A stretch of 25,666 nt of DNA from an uncultured Actinomycetes bacterium (GCA_946481495.1 CAMLNW010000006.1:1-25666); one strand, 5' to 3'. Counted from the first letter of the stretch, positions 16,901 through 22,394 are shown. Made by a program: numbers and translations. The notes: generated by a model from the sequence alone, not told the origin.

Positions 16901-17406
16901 GTTCGGGCGAGAAGGGCTGGGGCTGGCCGGCGAAGGTCGACTACGTGTCGAAGGTGCTGATGCCTGGTCCGCCCGGCGCAATCATGCGCCTGTCGGAGGA
17001 GGGCGAGTCCCGCCGGGGCCAGGGACGTGGGGCCAAGGCGCTGTCCTACGTAGGCGGCATCCGGGCGGATCGCGTGGATCCCGAGACGGCAGAGATCGAC
17101 GTGCTGTTCGGTGTGCGTCAAGGGTTGCTGAAGCGTCGTGCGGAGCTTGGCCAGCGTGGCCAGGGCTCGGCCGGGTACGGCAAGCGTCAGACGCGCGAAT
17201 ACGAGCGGATCAAGGCAGACCTGAAGAGGGTCGAGGCGAGGATTACCAAGCTGTCCGGCAAGCGCGGCGATAAGCGTCCGCTGCTACAGCGCCCACGTGG
17301 CGCGTCCAATGATCCGCTGGGGCTTTCTGGATCGACGGTCGACGACGACCCGCTTGGCCTGAGCGAGAAGGCGACGGACTCCGATCCGCTCGGCCTCCTG
17401 AAGTAG
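13912..17406 (+). CDS. Large internal/ejection virion protein
   Basis: The 1164-residue product starts at GTG 13912, overlapping the previous stop by one base (TAGTG); there is no strong ribosome site, so it is probably coupled. The first 110 residues are basic and disordered and contain KVKTIAGIP (4-12) and KVKTAPGLP (67-75). Then follow helical Ala/Arg/Lys-rich regions with a VALDPTTYVSFGT segment near 235, GFHLRNLYGD near 660, and RRLLPFYTFTARN near 830. The last two resemble segments of large phage virion proteins that I have seen without a defined enzymatic role. The end carries three DPLGL repeats with 12-residue period. Likely the main ejection or core protein. Confidence 0.65.
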   Translation: MARKVKTIAGIPLADVKRGARKVAKTKPAPKRRVSLPTGLPAPAFEPQRKRAVAKTKRAEAKVPASKVKTAPGLPPRGDITSPKQIPKAIRKDFVRMERGSGESVYLPKKRAERISDRQKAEAKLRLLADRRDRRGTASPKPADLEIAGLNIDRLSGKAGRAAIDVLEQTTRPLHGIAGGARAAVQGHSPTSRKFAEAVSAGLSNEEKYTFSDVLKEAGVKNKTVAGVAGFGLDVALDPTTYVSFGTASVAKNAASKAAAKKVLTREAARKAGKLAAPAVKATDAGERASRKSYRRALAQGKSKQEAKRLADEAAAKRNLARQQRRAGTLDARAGRRAGKRAAAKAPDSHGLQVGFGGANATIPIAPKLHRDPTRVGRAARELGTTFSPHIRPAGVGNDEFRAVKGATREARAGAARGRDRAIARAAAFANAIPPARASEVIDAIERGTVYDIRDRGLREAAEGIEREFRAARKAEIRSGVGTAAVSGPRYFAHMLDEALDSAKGGKAGTTIRASYGKTRQHRGTIAQIEAAGGPKFSKDIPTVIARRLSQSALDVAKAKMAQGVGKAGRPVTEGAQVKAGEAVFEIAAGKVRALDPRDAADKRLLARVAAGESDKKLVILNEDFVKRQVKGVAPADERNIVGRAFDKVTGGFKYISTVPNPGFHLRNLYGDTQNAYLAQGGGKLVKNTVVAGRTLKALHKSEEGMRSVGLKRALGATTKVKDQYGRSQSVSLEKLAHEAAQSGAIRQGFIERELPELWRANEAGVKKVEKGGKLTRYAGRTIQSREDIMRLATYIGARKEGLAAREAADRVARHHFDYGDLSPFERSVMRRLLPFYTFTARNVPLQAKSVVQRPGKFANVQKAREEIAKAQGIDLAEFEAGLREFQLRTAPIPLRRGGEVFAVSTALPLGDLNELPLPRDGNFAAKNLAEWRDKFTAMLNPLIRTPVELSANYNYFFRGPIERDESPLVAAPAFVSGLPASVRRSLGVVSDYQDRRSGEKGWGWPAKVDYVSKVLMPGPPGAIMRLSEEGESRRGQGRGAKALSYVGGIRADRVDPETAEIDVLFGVRQGLLKRRAELGQRGQGSAGYGKRQTREYERIKADLKRVEARITKLSGKRGDKRPLLQRPRGASNDPLGLSGSTVDDDPLGLSEKATDSDPLGLLK
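17311..17403 (+). repeat. 12-residue tandem DPLGL repeat
   Basis: DPLGL is encoded at 17311, 17347 and 17383, exactly 36 bases apart, at the C-terminus of the large virion protein. The intervening seven residues are Ser/Thr/Asp-rich and not identical, and the codons differ between copies. Confidence 0.85.
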
Positions 17407-17410
17407 CCCC

Positions 17411-17429
17411 GACCCCTGGAGCACTCATG
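17411..17429 (+). promoter_or_regulatory. Ribosome site and start 1 of the lysin gene
   Basis: GACCCCTGGAG is followed by five bases and ATG 17427. This start gives the form with the hydrophobic signal segment. The same 11-mer and the same five-base spacing recur before an in-frame ATG 51 bases later. Confidence 0.65.
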
Positions 17430-18557
17430 TTTCGCGTTATCGCGCTGGTCTGCGTGGCGCTGACCCCTGGAGTTTCAATGGCCTCTTCTTACGGAGACAT
17501 CCGCAAGCTCGACCACGAGCAAAAGCGCATCATCAAGAAGCTGATCGCGGGCGGCCGCAAGCACCTGGCGGATCTTCCACCTCGCGAGCGCCGCAAGGCG
17601 ATCAACACGGCCATCGCGGTCGGCTATACGGAGTCGCGTTACCGCAACCTGCCTGGCGGCGATCGCGACTCGCAGGGTTGGCGTCAGGAGCGGGCGATGT
17701 ACTACCCGAATCCGCGCGATTTGGATGCGTCGGTCAAGCGCTTCTACGACGAGTACCGCGCGGATGCGAGTAGGGGCGCCGATCTCGGGACTCGCGCCCA
17801 GCAGGTGCAGCAGTCCGGCACCCCGCACGTCTGGGACAGCCTGGCGCCGATGGCGAACCGGATCCGTAAGGAGTTCAGCGGTAAGGCCGGCGGTCAGAAG
17901 TTCTCGCCGAAGCGCGCAGGGGCGACCAAGACGATCCCCGGCGTTGACAATTCCGATCTGCGCAAGCAGCTCAAGCTCAACTATCTGGCCGAGCGCGGCA
18001 AGCCTGGCGGGTTGCTTGAGCTAGCGTCCGGGCTCAAGCAGGCGGTCGATACGCCGGCTCGCCAGGTGCCGGTCAAGAATGGCGGCGAGCTGCTTGTTGG
18101 CGCCGCGCTGAAGGGGCTGGACGGCAACCCGCGCCTCGGCAGCACTGGAGGCGCAATCCGGCCGTCGGACATCATCCGCCGCGCCGAGAAGGTCGACAAG
18201 ATCAACAACGCCGGCAAGCTGCCCTACCAGTGGGGCGGCGGCCACGGTCTGACGCCCGCGAAGCTCGGCGAGCTGGTCGACTGCTCGGGCTTCGTGTCGC
18301 AGCTTCTCGGCGTGTCGCCGCGCGTGTCGGGCCAGTTCGCGCAGTCGTGGGGCAAGCCCGGCAAGGGCAAGTTCGTCACCGTCTACGCGAACCCAGAGCA
18401 TGTCCTGATGTCGGTCAAGGATCCACGCAGCGGCAAGCTGCGTTGGTTCGGCACGTCACGCCAGAACCCTGGCGGTGGTGCCGGGGAGATCAGCACACCC
18501 GACGCCGGCTACCTGTCGGGCTTCACGGCGCGACATCCGGGGAGGGCCGGCCGATGA
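17427..18557 (+). CDS. Two-domain cell-wall lysin (lysozyme-like + NlpC/P60-like)
   Basis: The long form is 376 residues. Residues 1-20 look like a signal peptide (MFRVIALVCVALTPGVSMAS). Residues 50-150 resemble SLT/lysozyme-like phage domains: an AVGYTESRYRNL helix with candidate catalytic E69, then GGDRDSQGW and a following FYDEY...QVQQS pattern. Residues 240-365 resemble an NlpC/P60 or CHAP peptidase: YQWGGGHGLTPAKLGELVDCSGFV with candidate nucleophile C286 and H325 in PEHVLM. It would cut both glycan and peptide of peptidoglycan. Lying between the ejection proteins and the holin/endolysin set, it may be virion-associated or lytic. A second start at 17478 would give a 359-residue form without the signal segment. 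Confidence 0.75.
   Translation: MFRVIALVCVALTPGVSMASSYGDIRKLDHEQKRIIKKLIAGGRKHLADLPPRERRKAINTAIAVGYTESRYRNLPGGDRDSQGWRQERAMYYPNPRDLDASVKRFYDEYRADASRGADLGTRAQQVQQSGTPHVWDSLAPMANRIRKEFSGKAGGQKFSPKRAGATKTIPGVDNSDLRKQLKLNYLAERGKPGGLLELASGLKQAVDTPARQVPVKNGGELLVGAALKGLDGNPRLGSTGGAIRPSDIIRRAEKVDKINNAGKLPYQWGGGHGLTPAKLGELVDCSGFVSQLLGVSPRVSGQFAQSWGKPGKGKFVTVYANPEHVLMSVKDPRSGKLRWFGTSRQNPGGGAGEISTPDAGYLSGFTARHPGRAGR
17462..17480 (+). promoter_or_regulatory. Ribosome site and alternative start 2 of the lysin gene
   Basis: GACCCCTGGAG (17462-17472) is an exact copy of the sequence before start 1, with five bases to ATG 17478, codon 18 of the long form. Use of it would remove the signal-like segment. Confidence 0.55.
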
Positions 18558-18847
18558 GTGCCGACGATCAGGCGTTCCTCGTCGCCCACGTCGACCGTGT
18601 TGCCGAGGGTCTGGTTCGCGAGATCCGCGCTGTCCACCATCGCATCGACGAGTCGCAGGCCCAGGCGACGAAGGAGCACGACGAGGTGAAGCTGACGCTC
18701 GCCCACGCCGTACAGCGCGTCGATGCCCTGGAGTCGCGTAGGGACCGCCAACTTGGCGCTCGTGGCGTCTGGATGGCGTGGGGCGCGGTCGCTGGCGTCA
18801 TCGCTGGTCCGACCGTCGCCGTCGCGTTGCATTTCTTCGCCGGCTGA
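18554..18847 (+). CDS. Coiled-coil protein with C-terminal membrane anchor
   Basis: ATG at 18554 overlaps the lysin stop by four bases. Residues 1-65 of 97 are charged and helical (REIRAVHHRIDESQAQ), probably a coiled coil. Residues 72-95 form one membrane segment (VWMAWGAVAGVIAGPTVAVALHFF). This layout resembles the XhlA/haemolysin-like accessory proteins found beside holins and endolysins, and the location between two lysins and a holin agrees. A spanin-like or holin-regulating role is possible. There is no lipobox or signal peptide. Confidence 0.65.
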   Translation: MSADDQAFLVAHVDRVAEGLVREIRAVHHRIDESQAQATKEHDEVKLTLAHAVQRVDALESRRDRQLGARGVWMAWGAVAGVIAGPTVAVALHFFAG

Positions 18848-18877
18848 GCCGGCCCCATCGACCCGTAGGAGGTCACC

Positions 18878-19492
18878 ATGCCGAAGCAGTACGAGCGCCT
18901 AGTGCGCAACCGGTCGTCGCGCAGAGGCGTGACGCCAAAGATCATCGTTCTTCACACCACCGAGGGACACAACCGGCCTGGCACGTCGGATCTGGACGGC
19001 CTGGCGGGCTGGTTCGACAACCCCGGATCGCAGGCGTCCTCGCATGTGGGGATCGACGCCGAGGGCAACAAGGTGCGAATGGTGCCCGATGCCGAGAAGG
19101 CATGGACGCAGGCGATGTTCAATTCGCTCGCGCTCTCGGTCGAGCAGGTGGGTTTCGCATCATTCTCGAAGCGCGACTGGATCCGCAGCTACCACGCCGG
19201 CTTAAACGCCGTCGCCGACCAGCTCGCAGAGTGGCATGTCGACTACGGCATTCCGCTCAAGCGCTCGACCACGCATGGCGTGTGCGAGCACGTCGACCTC
19301 GGGGCTGCGGGCGGCGGTCATCACGACTGCGGCGCCGGCTACCCGCTGACCTACGTGCTCTATTTGGCGCGCCTCAAGGCATGGCGCCGTCGCGGGCGCA
19401 AGCGAGTCGGTCGAGGCCGCGCGCGCTTCTACAAGAGCCGCGTGCTGCATCAGCAGCGCCGCTACGGCGTCAAGAACCCATCCACGGTCTAG
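18878..19492 (+). CDS. N-acetylmuramoyl-L-alanine amidase endolysin
   Basis: TAGGAGG precedes ATG 18878. The 204-residue product is an Amidase_2/PGRP-type enzyme that cuts between N-acetylmuramic acid and L-alanine in peptidoglycan. The candidate zinc ligands are H26 in IVLHTTEG, H138 in CEHVDLG and C151 in HHDCGAGYP; SSHVGID at 54-60 is the usual central strand. There is no signal peptide, so it depends on the holin for release. The C-terminal 40 residues are very basic (RRRGRKRVGRGR) and may bind the wall or another negative surface; no named binding domain is seen. Confidence 0.88.
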   Translation: MPKQYERLVRNRSSRRGVTPKIIVLHTTEGHNRPGTSDLDGLAGWFDNPGSQASSHVGIDAEGNKVRMVPDAEKAWTQAMFNSLALSVEQVGFASFSKRDWIRSYHAGLNAVADQLAEWHVDYGIPLKRSTTHGVCEHVDLGAAGGGHHDCGAGYPLTYVLYLARLKAWRRRGRKRVGRGRARFYKSRVLHQQRRYGVKNPSTV

Positions 19493-19501
19493 GAGGCCAC
19501 C

Positions 19502-19726
19502 ATGTTCGTCAAGAACCTCATTCGCGATCTGATCTCGCTTCGGCTGCCCGTGACCGCTGGTGCGGTCGTAGCGACCGTCCTCGCGCTCGTCGAGCCGTTC
19601 GGCGTGCAACTCGGCGGTGAGACCACCGCAGCGATCACTGGGGCGCTCGTCGCTATCGGTGTCGTCGCCGAGTACCTGGCGTCGCGATCCGGTTTCAGTC
19701 TGGCGCGTCCGTCGCAATTGCCATAG
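19502..19726 (+). CDS. Small holin-like membrane protein
   Basis: TAGGAGG, overlapping the amidase stop, serves ATG 19502. The 74-residue product has a short basic N-terminus, one hydrophobic segment at about 16-36 (TAGAVVATVLALVEPFGV) and a second at about 43-62 (AAITGALVAIGVVAEYL), then a short polar tail. Two membrane segments, small size and place at the end of the lysis cassette suggest a holin that would open the membrane for the amidase. The late operon ends behind it with a strong terminator. Confidence 0.7.
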   Translation: MFVKNLIRDLISLRLPVTAGAVVATVLALVEPFGVQLGGETTAAITGALVAIGVVAEYLASRSGFSLARPSQLP

Positions 19727-19752
19727 TTGCTTGCGGCTTCCCGTCCTGTCGA

Positions 19753-19788
19753 AACGCCCGTCACTTCGGTGGCGGGCGTTTTTCGTTT
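19753..19788 (+). terminator. Rho-independent terminator of the late operon
   Basis: AACGCCCGTCAC (19753-19764) and GTGGCGGGCGTT (19769-19780) form a 12-bp stem, one T-G wobble, around a TTCG loop, followed by TTTCGTTT. It lies 27 bases after the holin stop. Confidence 0.92.
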
Positions 19789-19810
19789 CAGCTCGCGCGT
19801 GCGCGCTCCA

Positions 19811-19826
19811 TACGTAGTTACGTAGT
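19811..19826. repeat. Tandem octamer TACGTAGT x2
   Basis: Two abutting perfect copies at 19811 and 19819; each contains the palindrome TACGTA. It lies between the late terminator and the first helix of the structured region, so it may be a promoter or operator for that transcript. Confidence 0.6.
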
Positions 19827-19840
19827 AAGCGTCTTAGTAC

Positions 19841-20278
19841 TTAGTTCCTACATCCTCACCCCTCAATGCCAAGCAGTTAGAACTAATGTGCCGAGCAGGT
19901 TTGAGGCGCACTGCCCCCTTTGCGGGGGACAGTGCGATTCTGGCGGCTTTAGGTAGCGTCGCTAGGAATCGGCCCAGAAGCTCGAACCCGCCCAGGTCGT
20001 GCTTTGCCGGGTTCTCCAAAGAGATCGCTTCTGTCTGCCTCCGGCCAAAGCCGGACACGTACGGTTTCTCTGGGATGAGGCCCCTCCAGCTCTTTGGCGC
20101 TGGTTGCACTTCGACTGCTATGGAGAGGCGACTCGGCCTAGGGGCTTCATTCGGATTGCCGCCGTGTTGTTCTGTCGGCGACGACACCTAAGCTTGCGCT
20201 TCTGGTTTCGTCGCTGCTACCAGAATATGCGGCCCGGTCGGACGGTGCAAGCCCGAAGACCGGGCCGCAGACTTTTCT
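19841..20278 (+). ncRNA. Candidate large structured non-coding RNA
   Basis: No convincing gene lies here, and the sequence is full of pairing segments. By eye: 19841-47/19880-86 and 19861-66/19901-06 (interlocked, pseudoknot-like); 19908-18/19924-35 (11 bp, one bulged A); 19936-40/19966-70 with 19954-57/19961-64 inside; 19984-90/20008-14 (7 bp); 20040-45/20050-55 (6 bp, loop CAAA); 20073-85/20140-52 (13 bp, two G-U) enclosing hairpins 20086-90/20099-103 and 20126-29/20136-39; the 8-base loop 20091-98 pairs 7 bp with 20016-22; 20173-77/20182-86 with GCGA loop (alternative 20164-70/20181-87); 20200-06/20219-25; 20229-39/20258-68. G-U pairs, GNRA loop and 3' T-run favour the plus strand. I saw no tmRNA, RNase P, SRP or tRNA signatures. 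Relation to phage RNAs such as GOLLD or ROOL is untested. Confidence 0.6.
20229..20278 (+). terminator. Terminator-like hairpin ending the structured region
   Basis: GCGGCCCGGTC (20229-20239) and GACCGGGCCGC (20258-20268) are perfectly complementary over 11 bp, with an 18-base loop and ACTTTTCT behind. The long loop is unusual for a terminator, so it may also be a functional RNA helix. Confidence 0.65.
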
Positions 20279-20290
20279 GACATGTCAGAA
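20275..20290. promoter_or_regulatory. Perfect 16-bp palindrome, possible operator or centromere-like site
   Basis: TTCTGACATGTCAGAA reads the same on both strands. It overlaps the T-run of the preceding hairpin. Length and symmetry suit a dimeric DNA-binding protein; candidates in the window are the XRE repressor, the ribbon-helix-helix protein and the ParB-like proteins. It does not match the usual bacterial parS. Confidence 0.55.
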
Positions 20291-20636
20291 CCTTCTGGGC
20301 CGCTAGGCATCTTGGCCGGTTCTGGCTGGCAGCGGTCAGACCAATCGACTACTCTGCCGATCTGGTTTGCCGGTAGCGATGGTCGTCAGGGCGGGCATCA
20401 ACAGCGGCAGCGTCAGGGGAACCGCCACGGTCGGCCCGGGGCACCCCTGACGCCCTGGGCCGGCCGCCCTTCATCTGCACGGGATCGACGCGACGTACGC
20501 TGCTGTTCCTGATGACCCTTGCTCTTTGGCAGGGGGTCGGTTAGGTTCGGCCGGCTTCATCGACAACGACCTCGCCACGGCCATTCCGTGTCAGGGGCTT
20601 GGGAGCGGCGTCGGGCGATGGAGGGAAGGGGTAGGG
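20291..20636. other. Gene-free stretch with two strong inverted repeats
   Basis: No credible coding frame with a ribosome site was found. GCGTCAGGGG (20410-20419) and CCCCTGACGC (20444-20453) are a perfect 10-bp inverted repeat enclosing a small ACCG/CGGT hairpin (20421-20431). GACCCTTGC (20514-20522) and GCAGGGGGTC (20529-20538) form a 9-bp stem with one bulged G. Neither has a T-run, so they look more like RNA structure or protein sites than terminators. Confidence 0.5.
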
Positions 20637-20921
20637 ATGGGTTCGCATGGGAGGCGGGACGCTGGTCCGCGTCTCGACTACGAAGGAACACGATCAGGCT
20701 GGACAGGGCCGCCTGATCCTGAGAGGCTGTCGGGCGGGGTGTTGGACCGCGAGGGGGCCGAGCGCTATGAGAGGGACCGGCTCGTGCTGGACGATTGTGC
20801 GGCGCGGATCATCGCTTGCGCCCGCGACCACGCTTCGGTGGAGCGTCGGCGTCGTCTTGCTGAGCTAGCGCTTCTGCTTCTCGACGAAGCGCGGCCGGGT
20901 CCTGTGGCCGTTCTGCGATGA
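20637..20921 (+). CDS. Doubtful small hypothetical protein
   Basis: A 94-residue frame starts at ATG 20637 after a purine-rich GGGAAGGGG stretch. Codon third positions are GC-rich as in neighbours, and the predicted product has a helical C-terminus rich in Arg, Ala and Leu. It overlaps the last 113 bases of the opposing repressor gene tail to tail, so part of its coding look may just mirror that gene. No family is recognised. It could be a real convergent gene or an artefact. Confidence 0.3.
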   Translation: MGSHGRRDAGPRLDYEGTRSGWTGPPDPERLSGGVLDREGAERYERDRLVLDDCAARIIACARDHASVERRRRLAELALLLLDEARPGPVAVLR

Positions 20922-21225
20922 GCTGCTGCATCCGGTCGACGGTTTCGTTCAGCTCGTCGATCTGGCGCTGGAGGTAGGCGAGCGGGTCGGCCATCGGTTG
21001 CCTCTCAGGCAGACCGAGGATCGTCTCGACGGTTGCGCCCACGGCCTCGGCGAGGGCGGCCAGGTTGTTGGTCTGGATCGGCTCGCCGCTCTCCCAGCGC
21101 TGGATGGTCTTGAGCGACTGAATCCCGACGCGGTTCGCGAGGCCGGTTTGCGTCAGGCCGACCTCTTTCCGTAGCGCCCGTATTCGGCGACCGCGCGCCG
21201 GGTCGCGCTTCATCGAAGTCTTCAT
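20809..21225 (-). CDS. XRE/Cro-CI-type helix-turn-helix repressor
   Basis: The 138-residue product has a helix-turn-helix domain at about 11-72: RGRRIRALRKEVGLTQTGLA, then VGIQSLKTIQRWESGE and LAALAEAVGATVETIL, all classic for the XRE family. Residues 80-107 are a likely coiled coil (YLQRQIDELNETVDRMQQLI) that could dimerise it, and the tail is basic. No LexA-like cleavage domain is present. The start is ATG 21225; ATG 21213 (codon 5) is an alternative. Neither has a clear ribosome site, so a leaderless message is possible. Divergence from the early operon makes it the probable repressor of the lytic genes. Confidence 0.85.
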   Translation of the reverse strand: MKTSMKRDPARGRRIRALRKEVGLTQTGLANRVGIQSLKTIQRWESGEPIQTNNLAALAEAVGATVETILGLPERQPMADPLAYLQRQIDELNETVDRMQQLIAERPQDPAALRREAEALAQQDDADAPPKRGRGRKR

Positions 21226-21354
21226 GAGTAGCGAGGCTATCGCGCATTACCGGTCATGACGACGCCTGCAATTACGCCTGCATATGGCCACGTTTCGCAC
21301 CCATGCGTAAATTACGACTTGACGTGCCGCACTATATGGTGCTACGTTATATAT
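21226..21354. promoter_or_regulatory. Divergent control region between repressor and early operon
   Basis: For the rightward operon, TTGACG (21319-21324) and TACGTT (21343-21348) with an 18-base spacer would start RNA at about 21355, the A of the first ATG, giving a leaderless message. Candidate operators are ACGCCTGCA at 21262 and 21274 (12 bases apart), GTCATGAC (21253-21260, palindromic), and the inverted pair TTACGC/GCGTAA at about 21272 and 21305. A TAGCCT on the minus strand eight bases before the repressor ATG could be its -10. The stretch is more AT-rich than its surroundings. Confidence 0.6.
21262..21282. repeat. Direct repeat ACGCCTGCA x2, 12-base period
   Basis: Two perfect 9-base copies at 21262-21270 and 21274-21282, separated by three bases, lie in the divergent control region. 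They are likely operator half-sites. Confidence 0.6.
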
Positions 21355-21531
21355 ATGACGCATTCTGAAGATGCTTCGGACCCCCTAGTTAACGCCTGCC
21401 TACGCATCCGTCGGTCAACGTTGGCCTGGTTCAAGGACTACGCGGCAAGCCAGGAGCGAACGGCAAGCGCCCAGCTCCGCCAGATGCTGGAGGAGCTGCG
21501 AGCCGAGGTTGAGCGGGAGTTGGTCGCATGA
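21355..21531 (+). CDS. Ribbon-helix-helix DNA-binding protein
   Basis: The 58-residue product starts at ATG 21355; the frame is open further upstream, but that runs through the control region. VNACLRIRRSTLAWFKDYA, then SQERTASAQLRQMLEELRAE, follows the ribbon-helix-helix (CopG/Arc/ParG) pattern of one strand and two helices. The family binds DNA as dimers with the strand in the major groove. The promoter position predicts a leaderless mRNA. As the first gene of the early operon, coupled to ParB-like genes (ATGA overlap), it could be a Cro-like regulator or a centromere-binding protein. Confidence 0.7.
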   Translation: MTHSEDASDPLVNACLRIRRSTLAWFKDYAASQERTASAQLRQMLEELRAEVERELVA

Positions 21532-22394
21532 AGATGTCGATCTCGGACATCCAGATCGTTGATCGCCACCGGAAGGATCTCGGCAATCTCGACGACCTCC
21601 GGGAGTCGATTGCTGATGTCGGCCTGCTGAACCCGGTGACGGTGACTCCCACGGGCCGCCTTGTCGCTGGTGAGCGCCGACTGGCGGCGTGTTCGATGTT
21701 GGGCTGGTCGAGTGTCGAGGTTTGCGAGGTCGAGACGCTTGAAGAGGCGAGCGCCGCCCTTCGTGCGGAGTGGGACGAGAACGTATGTCGGAAAGACATG
21801 CTTCCCTCCGAGAAGGTCTCACTCGGTGCCGAGCTAGAGAAACTGGAGCGGCCGAAGGCTGCGGCCCGGAAGGCGGCTACTCAGGCCAAGCCGGGCGAGG
21901 GCGCGGTCGGTGGCGAAAACTTTTCGGGACCGGAAAAGGGAGAGGTTGGCGAGAAGGTCGGCAAGGCGATCGGCATGTCACGTCCGACATACCACCGTGC
22001 TCGCCACGTGGTCGCCGAGGCCGAGGCCGGGAACCCCGTTGCGGTCGAGGCGGTCGAGGAGATGGACCGCACCGGCAAGGTGACTCCCGCCTTCGAGAGG
22101 GTCACAGGTCGCCCTACCGAGGGCCGGAAGATCGCCGAGGGCCGCGCGAAGACCAAGCCGGCCAAGCTCGACCTCTCCAAAGAGCGGAATCGCCAGGTCG
22201 CCGATAAGGCAAAGGTCCGCATGGAGACGGCGGTCGGCATGGCTGCTGGCATCTCTAGCGGTTTCCCCCACTTGCGCCCGGATCGGGCCTTCCTCGTATC
22301 GACGGACGAAGAGATCGATGGGTGGACAGAGGTCTTTGACGAGGCCATAGCGACCATCCGCAAGCTCAAAAAGCAAATGGAGGCGCTTCGGTGA
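21528..22394 (+). CDS. ParB-like nuclease-fold DNA-binding protein
   Basis: ATG at 21528 overlaps the previous stop; ATG 21534 (codon 3) is an alternative. The 288-residue product has a ParB/Srx N-terminal domain at about 1-95: LRESIADVGLLNPVTVTPTG followed by LVAGERRLAAC, with the box II-type GERR at 49-52. A helix-turn-helix follows at about 140-162 (VGKAIGMSRPTYHRARHVV). The middle is a Lys/Ala linker and the C-terminal part is helical. ParB proteins bind centromere-like sites and use CTP; phage relatives also act as regulators. No ParA-type ATPase is in the window, so partition is not assured. Confidence 0.8.
   Translation: MKMSISDIQIVDRHRKDLGNLDDLRESIADVGLLNPVTVTPTGRLVAGERRLAACSMLGWSSVEVCEVETLEEASAALRAEWDENVCRKDMLPSEKVSLGAELEKLERPKAAARKAATQAKPGEGAVGGENFSGPEKGEVGEKVGKAIGMSRPTYHRARHVVAEAEAGNPVAVEAVEEMDRTGKVTPAFERVTGRPTEGRKIAEGRAKTKPAKLDLSKERNRQVADKAKVRMETAVGMAAGISSGFPHLRPDRAFLVSTDEEIDGWTEVFDEAIATIRKLKKQMEALR

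Noticed and set aside
19975..19995. TTCGA-containing stretch resembling a tRNA T-arm (minus strand), possible tRNA or tmRNA
   Set aside because: The flanking five-base arms do not pair and no acceptor stem or CCA was found; tmRNA ends and RNase P conserved blocks are also absent.
19834..20187. 117-residue minus-strand frame in the structured region
   Set aside because: GTG start without ribosome site, no recognisable domain, and the bases are better explained by paired RNA helices on the plus strand. Not fully excluded.
19886..20191. 101-residue plus-strand frame in the structured region
   Set aside because: No ribosome site, no coding-like third-position bias by eye, and it runs straight through many hairpins.
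19841..20278. Group I intron as explanation for the structured region
   Set aside because: It is not inside a split gene and I could not find a P7/S-type core; the terminator-like 3' end also argues against it.
20282..20512. 76-residue plus-strand frame starting inside the palindrome
   Set aside because: No ribosome site, Gln/Arg-rich low-complexity product, and it overlaps an inverted repeat.
20637..21225. Toxin-antitoxin pair (small gene plus XRE gene)
   Set aside because: The genes converge instead of forming an operon, and the small frame shows no toxin motif.
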